This document shows, in pieces, positions 1-6,800 of a stretch of 8,281 bases of DNA. The notes beneath the pieces are model-generated. The model was not told where the DNA came from. It ran no database searches and saw nothing but the letters and a program-made list of their open reading frames with translations. Within the stretch, counting starts at the first letter, position 1. Each line of letters opens with the position of its first letter. A program made the position numbers and the translations under genes. Source of the stretch: Frankiaceae bacterium (GTDB lineage Bacteria; Actinomycetota; Actinomycetes; Mycobacteriales; SCTD01); contig JAJAYV010000084.1 of NCBI GenBank assembly GCA_026786045.1, positions 1 to 8,281 of the forward strand, given 5' to 3'.

Positions 1-21
1 CCCCACGACGAGGAGCGACCC

Positions 22-891
22 ATGAGCATCACGGAGTCCACCGCTGCACAGCACGCCGACGAGCTGGTCACCGAGGCGGTCACCGAGACGCCCCTGGACG
101 CCATGACGGCCGGCAGCAAGAGCCTCTACCTCCCGCTGCCGCAGACCTTCGATTCCATCGAGGAGGAGCGCGCCCACCGCAAGGCCAAGCTCGCCGCGGC
201 CTTCCGGATGTTCAGCAAAGCGGGCCTGGACGAAGGCGTTGCCGGACACGTGACGGTGCGCGACCCCGAGTTCCCGGACTCCTACTGGGTCAACCCGTTC
301 GGCATGCACTTCAGCATGATCAAGAGCTCCGACCTGGTCCGCGTCGACCACGAGGGCAACGTCGTCGAGGGCGAGCGGGCGGTGAACGGCGCGGCCGTCG
401 CCATCCACTGCGCCGTGCACGCTGCTCGTCCGGACGTCGTCGCCGCCGCCCACGCCCACGGGCCGTACGGCAAGACGCTGTCCTCGCTGGACATGACGAT
501 CGAGCCGCTCACCCAGGACTCCTGCGCGTTCTACGACGACATCGGCACCTACGCCGACTACCGCGGCGTCGTCCTCTCCTCGGAGGAGGGCCAGCGGATC
601 GGCCGGGCCCTGGGCGACAAGAAAGCGGTCATCCTGCGCAACCACGGGATGCTCACGGTGGGCGAGACGGTCGACAGCGCCGCCTGGTGGTTCCTCACCC
701 TGGAGCGCACCTCTCAGGCTCAGCTCATGGCCTACTCCGCCGCGGCGGGCCTGGGCAGCAAGCCGATCCAGATCGACCCGGAGGAGGCCGCCGCGACCCG
801 CGGGCAGGTCGGCTTCGAGCTCGCCGGCTGGTTCCAGTTCCAGCCGATCTGGGAGCGCATCAGCAAGGACAACCCCGACATCTTCGAGTAG
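22..891 (+). CDS. Class II aldolase/adducin family protein
   Basis: This 289-residue protein belongs to the class II aldolase/adducin fold, a family of cytosolic, metal-dependent (usually Zn2+) aldolases, epimerases and decarboxylases acting on small sugar phosphates or hydroxy acids. The sequence shows the metal-binding His-x-His of AAHAHGPYG (H144, H146) and a third likely ligand in RNHGMLTVG (H208). The region around residues 160-180 (LTQDSCAFYDD) and the AAWWFLTLERT segment near 225 match the adducin-like subgroup rather than classical fuculose-phosphate aldolase. The FucA-type catalytic Glu before the HxH is not evident, since the equivalent stretch reads VNGAAVAIH. The first ~35 residues are a low-complexity extension. 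The ATG at 22 is preceded by AGGAG at 11-15, a good Shine-Dalgarno site. A reading frame entering from the left edge would stop at TGA 23-25, overlapping this ATG, so an upstream coupled gene is possible but unproven. The substrate cannot be deduced. Confidence 0.93.
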   Translation: MSITESTAAQHADELVTEAVTETPLDAMTAGSKSLYLPLPQTFDSIEEERAHRKAKLAAAFRMFSKAGLDEGVAGHVTVRDPEFPDSYWVNPFGMHFSMIKSSDLVRVDHEGNVVEGERAVNGAAVAIHCAVHAARPDVVAAAHAHGPYGKTLSSLDMTIEPLTQDSCAFYDDIGTYADYRGVVLSSEEGQRIGRALGDKKAVILRNHGMLTVGETVDSAAWWFLTLERTSQAQLMAYSAAAGLGSKPIQIDPEEAAATRGQVGFELAGWFQFQPIWERISKDNPDIFE

Positions 892-903
892 TCCCAGCTC
901 GTA

Positions 904-941
904 CGACGGCGCCGCCCCGATTGCCGAACGCGGCGCTGTCG
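904..941. terminator. Inverted repeat between convergent genes, likely bidirectional terminator
   Basis: Bases 904-915 and 930-941 form a 12-bp stem with one G-T wobble (908/937) and a 14-nt loop. The repeat lies in the 54-bp gap between the stop of the aldolase gene (889-891) and the stop of the HAD gene on the other strand (946-948). There is no T-run on either side, which is common for GC-rich actinobacterial terminators. The stem is almost symmetric, so it could act on transcripts from both directions. Function is inferred from position and structure only. Confidence 0.6.
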
Positions 942-945
942 GCGT

Positions 946-1614
946 CTACGGGACCAGCGCGCGCAGGTCTGCGACCGTCACGCCGGTCAGGCTGCGCACG
1001 ACCCGCCGGCGGGGAGCAGGGTCGAAGACGACGCCGGGGACGCTCGGGACCGCCAGCACGGCGCAGCCGGCCGCCTCGGCGGCCGCTACCCCGCTCGGTG
1101 AGTCCTCGATGACGACGCACCGCGCCGGGGAGACGCCCAGCCGGCGGGCGGCGGTGAGGTAGGGCTCGGGGTGCGGCTTGGCGTCGACGACCTCGTCGCC
1201 GGCCAGCGTCAGCTCGAACGGCCCGACCCCCTGCGCGAGCACGGCGTCGACGAGCACCCGGAACGAGCTGGAGACCAGCGCGACGGGCACTCCGGCGGCT
1301 CGCAGCGAGGCCAGCAGCTCACTGGCGCCCGGCATCAGGACCTGGGTGCCGGCGTAGAGCTCTCCCATCCGCGCCAGCAGCAGCTCGGAGGCCCGGGCGA
1401 CCTCCTCCGGGCCGGTGCCCTGGCCGAAGTGGCGAAGGATCGCCGGCACGGCGACATCGAGCCGGGTGCCGACCACGAGCGCCTTGACCTCGTCGGTCCA
1501 CGCCCGGCCGTACCGCTCGGCGAGCTCCCTCTCGGCGACGGTCCACAGCGGTTCGCTGTCGACCAGGACGCCGTCCATGTCCCACAAGACGGCCTGCAGC
1601 GTCGTGGTGGTCAT
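946..1614 (-). CDS. HAD-superfamily hydrolase (subfamily IA, phosphatase/phosphomutase-like)
   Basis: This 222-residue cytosolic protein has all four haloacid dehalogenase motifs. Motif I is WDMDGVLVDSE, with nucleophile Asp12 and acid/base Asp14. Motif II is the Ser of VALVSSS (115-117). Motif III is Lys146 in DAKPHPEPY. Motif IV is IEDSPSG with Glu170-Asp171. The helical segment at about 20-90 is a C1-type cap, as in beta-phosphoglucomutase-like and sugar-phosphate phosphatases, and the length is normal for that group. The frame stays open upstream to 2076, but ATG 1614 is chosen because only two turns of sequence then precede motif I, as usual, and the upstream part overlaps another gene. 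No strong Shine-Dalgarno site is visible. The gene converges on the aldolase gene and is divergent from the small gene at 1732. The substrate is unknown. HAD genes of this type next to metH in actinobacteria are recalled from memory, not checked. Confidence 0.93.
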   Translation of the reverse strand: MTTTTLQAVLWDMDGVLVDSEPLWTVAERELAERYGRAWTDEVKALVVGTRLDVAVPAILRHFGQGTGPEEVARASELLLARMGELYAGTQVLMPGASELLASLRAAGVPVALVSSSFRVLVDAVLAQGVGPFELTLAGDEVVDAKPHPEPYLTAARRLGVSPARCVVIEDSPSGVAAAEAAGCAVLAVPSVPGVVFDPAPRRRVVRSLTGVTVADLRALVP

Positions 1615-1731
1615 CTGGTCGAGCCTGCCAGACCAAAACTGCGAAGGCGTGTCGGTGAACTGGCTCACATCCGTGTGGCAGTCTGGGGCCGCGGCAAGCC
1701 GGTCGACGCTCACAGCTGAGGTGGAGAAGCG
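1615..1731. promoter_or_regulatory. Divergent intergenic region, presumed promoters
   Basis: These 117 bp separate the starts of the HAD gene (-) and the small unknown gene (+), so promoters for both must lie here or inside the genes. It is visibly less GC-rich than the flanking coding sequence. A short inverted repeat (TGGTC 1616-1620 and GACCA 1631-1635) sits just upstream of the HAD start, and GGAGA at 1723-1727 is the ribosome site of the rightward gene. I found no convincing -35/-10 pair on either strand. Confidence 0.4.
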
Positions 1732-2169
1732 ATGGCGCAGGTCGAGCAGGACATTGACACCGGGGACCACCTCGAGCCGGCCCTCCAGCGGGTCCGGGAG
1801 TTCTTCGCCGCCGCCGAGGACCTTACTCCCGATCAGTTGGTTGCCCTGAGCAGGGAGCAAAGACGGACGAAGTCTCGGCTGAGCACTGACCCCGACTTCT
1901 TGCAGGCGGTCTGCGCCGGATCCTGGAGCCCGGTCCATGCGGACGCCGCTCGCCTCATCCGCGCTGAGGCCAGATCTCGAGCGGCGGCTCTGGTGGCCTG
2001 GCCGCGCCGCGCAGCCCTGGCGACGGCCCTGGAGGAGACTGCGCTGGTAGTCCTCAACGAGGCAGACCCGAATCATCCGCTGCAGGAGACGCTGTGCGCC
2101 CGCCTGCGCGGGCCGTGGGACCGGGCGGTCGGCCGGCTGCTGCCGGAGCAGGGTCCGGCCACCGCCTGA
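1732..2169 (+). CDS. Hypothetical protein, probably all-helical
   Basis: This is a 145-residue protein I do not recognise. It starts at ATG 1732 with GGAGA at 1723-1727, a well-placed ribosome binding site. The sequence is rich in Ala, Arg, Glu and Leu, with several predicted amphipathic helices (about residues 14-28, 36-50, 70-88, 92-110 and 120-138). There are no hydrophobic membrane spans, no signal peptide, no Cys pairs for metal binding (only two Cys) and no known catalytic motif, so a soluble helical protein is likely. It uses codons such as ATT, CTT, ACT, GAT, TTG, GTT, CAA, AGA and TCT that are rare in the neighbouring genes, which may indicate a different origin. It is divergent from the HAD gene, and its TGA is separated by a single base from the stop of the oppositely oriented sugar transferase. 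The start signal and the snug fit between stops favour a real gene. Confidence 0.72.
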   Translation: MAQVEQDIDTGDHLEPALQRVREFFAAAEDLTPDQLVALSREQRRTKSRLSTDPDFLQAVCAGSWSPVHADAARLIRAEARSRAAALVAWPRRAALATALEETALVVLNEADPNHPLQETLCARLRGPWDRAVGRLLPEQGPATA

Positions 2170-2170
2170 A

Positions 2171-3676
2171 TCAGTAGGCGCCCTTGCGCTTGAGGACGGC
2201 GAAGACCGTCTGCCAAATGATCATGAGGTCGAGCGCCAGGGTCCAGTTCTCGACGTAGTGCAGGTCGAGCCGGACCGCCTCCTCCCAGGACAAGTCCGAC
2301 CGTCCGCTGATCTGCCACAGCCCGGTCAACCCCGGCTTGACCAGCAGACGGCGGTGCACGTCGGTCTCGTACTGCGCCACCTCGGTCGCGAGCGGCGGCC
2401 GGGGGCCCACGAGGCTCATCTGCCCGCGCAGCACATTCACGAGTTGCGGCACCTCGTCGACCGAAAATCGACGCAGGCGCTCCCCCAGAGGCGTGACGCG
2501 CGGGTCGTTCCGCATCTTGAAGAGCACGCCGTCGCGGGCTTCGTTCTGCGCGAGCAGGTCCGCGAGCTCGCGCTCGGCCGTCACACGCATGCTCCGGAAC
2601 TTCCACATCTTGAACGTGCTGCCGGCCCTGCCCACGCGTTCTTGCCTGAAGAGCACAGGGCCGGTGCTGGTGACCTTCACGGCGATGGCCACGCCCAGCA
2701 GGGCGGGAGCGAGCAGGACGAGCGCTATGAGGGAGGCGGAGGTGTCGAACAAGCGCTTCACAAGGCGGCGCGCCCCGGTGAGCTCTGGCTGCTCGACGTG
2801 GAGCAGCGGCAAGCCGGACACCGGGCGGATGTGGATGCGTGGCCCCGCAACGTCGGTGAGCGACGGCGCGACCACGAGTGCGACGCCGGTCCCCTCGAGC
2901 TGCCAGGAGAGCTTGCGCAGCTGCTGCTGCGTCAGCGGCGACCAGGCCCCGACGGCGACCGTGTCGGCTCCACAGACGTCAAGGGCCTTCAGGACGTCGT
3001 GCACCGCCGAGCCCAGGACGGGGACGCCTTCCACGACCTCGGCCGGTGAGCCGTCGATGCACGCCCCGACGACGTCGAAGCCAGCGTGCGACTCGACGCG
3101 CAGCTGGCGAATCAGCTCGGCCGCCGAGCGCTCACGGCCCAGGACGAGCACCTTGTGACTCATGCGGCCCTGGCGTCGCGCGCGGTGCAGCCACTGCCGC
3201 GCTCCGTACCTCCCCAAGAGCACCAGGACTATCGCGAGCGGGAACGCCAGGAGCACGTAGCCGCGGGCCAAGTCGTACTTGAAGCCGTAGGCCAGGAAGG
3301 CCGCCAGGGCGAGGTAGCGGATGCCTGCGTCGGTGACGCGGCGGTACTCCTCCGAACCGGTCCCGAGGAAGCGCTGTTCGTAGCCGCGGGCGACCGCGAC
3401 GCTGGCCACGAAGCCGAAGGGGAAAAGCACCGTCAGGAGCCAGTAGATGCGGGTGGGGTCCTCGCCGAACCGTGCCAGCAGCGCGACGAGGCCTGCCGCC
3501 GTCGCGAGAGCCATGTCGAGCGCCATGAGCGACCGAGACAGTCGCTTCTCCCAGCGCGGCGCAGATGGGCTGGGCGGCGCGACGGCTGCTCGTCCGGTCA
3601 CCACTCGAGGGCCGAGGAGTGCAGCACCCCGGGAATCGGGTGCGCTCACGCGCAGGTTCACCGGATGGCTGCGCAC
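2171..3676 (-). CDS. Polyprenyl glycosylphosphotransferase (WbaP/CpsE-type sugar transferase)
   Basis: This 501-residue membrane enzyme should transfer a sugar-1-phosphate from a nucleotide sugar to undecaprenyl phosphate, the first step of exopolysaccharide or capsule repeat synthesis at the cytoplasmic membrane. Residues 1-45 are a polar tail. Four hydrophobic segments follow (about 50-70, 78-97, 118-136 and 139-157), then a Rossmann-like domain (about 174-270) starting HKVLVLG. The C-terminal catalytic domain (304-501) opens with KRLFDTSASLIAL and a membrane-associated hydrophobic helix (310-335). It contains VLFRQERVG, FKMWKFRSM, the Asp407-Glu408 catalytic dyad of SVDEVPQLVNVLRG, SLVGPRPPL and KPGLTGLWQISGRS. 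All are intact and the length is normal for the family. The GTG at 3676 is the most upstream start possible, since TGA lies in frame eight codons before it; AAGG sits 8-11 nt upstream of it. It is in the same direction as metH, but the 209-bp gap suggests its own promoter. The sugar specificity is not readable. Confidence 0.95.
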   Translation of the reverse strand: MRSHPVNLRVSAPDSRGAALLGPRVVTGRAAVAPPSPSAPRWEKRLSRSLMALDMALATAAGLVALLARFGEDPTRIYWLLTVLFPFGFVASVAVARGYEQRFLGTGSEEYRRVTDAGIRYLALAAFLAYGFKYDLARGYVLLAFPLAIVLVLLGRYGARQWLHRARRQGRMSHKVLVLGRERSAAELIRQLRVESHAGFDVVGACIDGSPAEVVEGVPVLGSAVHDVLKALDVCGADTVAVGAWSPLTQQQLRKLSWQLEGTGVALVVAPSLTDVAGPRIHIRPVSGLPLLHVEQPELTGARRLVKRLFDTSASLIALVLLAPALLGVAIAVKVTSTGPVLFRQERVGRAGSTFKMWKFRSMRVTAERELADLLAQNEARDGVLFKMRNDPRVTPLGERLRRFSVDEVPQLVNVLRGQMSLVGPRPPLATEVAQYETDVHRRLLVKPGLTGLWQISGRSDLSWEEAVRLDLHYVENWTLALDLMIIWQTVFAVLKRKGAY

Positions 3677-3885
3677 ACGCCTGCCTTGTCGTCGGGGTCA
3701 CTCAGACCGTAGTGGCGCCCCGCAACATCCGTATGGCGAATGGTCCATCTCCGGGGGGCCTGCAGCCGGCGGCTCAGCCACAAGCCGTACCTAGCCCGAC
3801 AGCCGACGGCCTTGCGCTGCTTCTCGTGCGGTCGCCCTGGATCCCGGGGCAGGTCGATCGAGACCTTCTCGCAGCGGGAAGAAAC
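3677..3885. promoter_or_regulatory. Gap between metH remnant and sugar transferase, presumed leftward promoter
   Basis: This 209-bp stretch holds no supported gene. It lies downstream of the metH stop and upstream of the sugar transferase start, so it should contain any metH terminator and the transferase promoter. Only weak dyads are visible (GCCGT 3784-3788 with ACGGC 3806-3810; GCCC 3834-3837 with GGGC 3847-3850). Neither is strong enough to call a terminator, and no clear promoter hexamers stand out. Confidence 0.35.
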
Positions 3886-6800
3886 TCAGCGTGCGGCGAA
3901 GTACTTCGCCTCCGGGTGGTGCGCGATGATCGCGGAGGTCGACTGCTCCGGCTGGAGCATGAACTCCTCGCTCAGCTCCACCCCGATGCGGCCCCAGTCG
4001 AGCAGCTGCGACCTTGGTCTGGTCCTCGACGTCCGGGCAGGCCGGGTAGCCCCAGCCGTAGCGGGCGCCGCGGTGCTGCAGCTTGAGGATGCCGCCCAAG
4101 TCCTCGGCGTCCTCGTCGGCGAAGCCGAGCTCGGCCCGCACTCGGGCGGGCCACATCTCGGCGAGCGCCTCGGTGAGCTGCACCGACAGCCCGTGCAGCT
4201 CGAGGTAGTCGCGGTAGGCGTCGCGCGCGAACAGCTCGCTTGCGACCTCACTGACGTGCCGGCCCATGGTGACGACCTGGAAGGCGACGACGTCGACCTC
4301 GCCGGACTCCTGCGGCCGCCAGAAGTCGGCCAGGCACAGGCGCCGATCCCGCCGCTGCCGCGGGAAGGTGAACCGGCTCGACTCGTCGCCGGTCTGCGGG
4401 TCCAGGCCGATCAGGTCCTCGCCCTTGGACACGGCCGGGAAGTAGCCGTGCACGACGGCCGCCTGCATGATCCCCTCGGTCTGCACCTGCCCCAGCAGCG
4501 CGCGCAGCCGCGGACGGCCCTCACCCTCGACGAGCTCCTCGTAGGTCGGGCCGGTCCCGCCGCGCGAGTCGCGCAGCCCCCACTGGCCGAGGAACAGCGC
4601 CCGCTCGTCGATCCAGGAGGCGTAGTCGGCCAGCGCGATGCCCTTGGACACCCGGGTGCCCCAGAACGGCGGCTCGGGGATGCGGTTGTCGGTCGCGACG
4701 TCGGAGCGACCGACCGGCTCCTCGGGCACCTCCTCGGCGGCCCGCCGCGACTCGGCGATCGCGCGGGAGCGGGCGTGCCGGGGCCGCCGCTCGTCGTCCT
4801 TGGCCTTCTCCTCGGCCGAGGCCGCAGGGGTCACCTCGCCACGCTTGACCGCCATGAGCTGATCCATCAGGCGCAAGCCCTCGAAGGCGTCGCGGGCGTA
4901 CTTCACGTCGCCGTCGAAGACCTCGTCGAGGTCCTGCTCGACGTAGGCGCGGGTCAGCGCCGCGCCACCGAGGATGACCGGGGTGCCGGACAGCCCCCGG
5001 TTGTTCATCTCGAGCAGGTTCTCCTTCATGACCACCGTCGACTTCACGGGCAGCCCGGACGTCCCGATCACGTCGGCGCGGTGCTCCTGCGCGGCGTCGA
5101 GGATGGCCGACACCGGCTGCTTGATCCCGAGGTTGATCACGGTGTAGCCGTTGTTGGTCAAGATGATGTCGACGAGGTTCTTGTTGATGTCGTGCACATC
5201 GCCCTTGACCGTAGCAAGGACGATCTTGCCCTTGCCCTCCTGGCCCTCGACCTTCTCCATGTGCGGCTCGAGGTGCGCCACGGCGGTCTTCATGACCTCG
5301 GCGCTCTGCAGCACGAACGGCAGCTGCATCTCGCCCGAGCCGAACAGCTCGCCGACGACCTTCATCCCGGACAGCAGAATGCCGTTGACGATCTGCAACG
5401 GCTTCTGGCCCGCGGCCATGGCCTCGTCGAGATCGGCCTCCAGGCGATTCTTCTCGCCGTCGATGATCCGCCGCTGCAGGCGTTCCTCCAGCGGGAGCTC
5501 CATGAGCAGCTCGTTGCGCGACGTGCCGCCGCTGTCGTCCTCCACTCCTCGAACATGTCCAGCAGCGCGGTCAGCGGGTCGTAGCCCTCGCGCGAGCGGT
5601 CGTAGATCAGGTCCAGCGCGCACTCGCGCTGCTCGTCCGGGATCCGGTTCATCGGGACGATCTTGCTGGCGTGCACGATCGCGCTGGACAGCCCGGCCTT
5701 CTGGCACTCGTGCAGGAAGGCCGAGTTCAGCACGACCCGTACCGCCGGCTTGAGGCCGAAGGAGATGTTCGACAGCCCCAGCGTCGTGCCGACCTCCGGG
5801 TGCGCGGCCTTCAGCTGCCGGATCGCCTCGATGGTCTCGATGCCGTCGCGCCGCGACTCCTCCTGGCCGGTGCCCAGGGTGAAGGTGAGGAAGTCGACGA
5901 GGATGTCGCTGGAGCGCATCCCCCACTCCCCCGTCAGCGTGGCGATGAGGCGGTCGGCGACGCGCATCTTCCACTCGGCGGTGCGGGCCTGGCCCTCCTC
6001 GTCGATCGTCAGCGCGACGACGGCCGCGCCGTGCTCGCGGACGACCGGCATCACCTTGGAAAAGCGGCTGTCCGGTCCGACGCCGTCCTCGCAGTTGACC
6101 TAGTTGATTACCGCGCGCCCGCCCAGGCACTCCAGCCCCGCCTCGATGACGGGCGGCTCGGTCGAGTCCAGCATGATCGGCAACGTCGAGGCAGTGGCCA
6201 GCCGGGACGCTGCGTCGCGCATGTCGATCGCGCCGTCCCGGCCGACGTAGTCCACGCACAGGTCGATGAGGTGGGCGCCCTCGCGCACCGCCTCGCGGCC
6301 GATGTCGACAACCTTCTCCCAGTCACCGGCCAGCATCGCGTCGCGGAAGGCCTTGGACCCGTTGGTGTTGGTGCGCTCGCCGACCATGAGCACGCCGGCG
6401 TCCTGGCGGAACGGCACGGCGCTGTAGAGCGAGGCGGCGGAAGGTTCGACGACGGGCGTGCGCGGGACGACCTCGCGGCCGCGGACCCGCTCGATGACCT
6501 GCCGCAGGTGCTCAGGCGTGGTGCCGCAGCCGCCGCCGACCAGGCCGACGCCGTACGAGGTGACGAAGTCCTCCAGCGCGTCGGCCAGCTCGCCGGGCTG
6601 CAGCGGGTAGACGGACCCGTTCTTGCCCAGCGACGGCAGGCCGGCGTTCGGCATCACCGACAGCGGGACGGTCGCGTGCTGGGACAGGAAGCGCAGGTGC
6701 TCGCTCATCTCGGCCGGGCCGGTGGCGCAGCTCATGCCGATGACGTCGATGCCGAGGGGCTCGAGCGCGGCCAGCGCGGCGCCGAGGATCGCGTCGGCAC

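Noticed and set aside
1..21. Tail of an upstream gene ending at TGA 23-25
   Set aside because: Only seven codons are visible, too few to support a gene. It is mentioned only as possible context for the aldolase start.
687..1120. Alternative-frame ORFs over the end of the aldolase and HAD genes (both strands)
   Set aside because: They are Arg/Pro/Gly-rich shadows of the two well-supported genes.
1615..2076. Upstream extension of the HAD frame giving a 376-residue protein
   Set aside because: The extra 154 residues have no HAD homology and lie antisense to the small gene at 1732. The ATG at 1614 places motif I at the usual distance from the start.
3740..5584. A 614-codon open frame on the plus strand opposite the 3' half of metH
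   Set aside because: The opposite strand encodes clear MetH B12 and activation domains. Long antisense open frames are expected in GC-rich coding sequence, and the predicted protein resembles no family.
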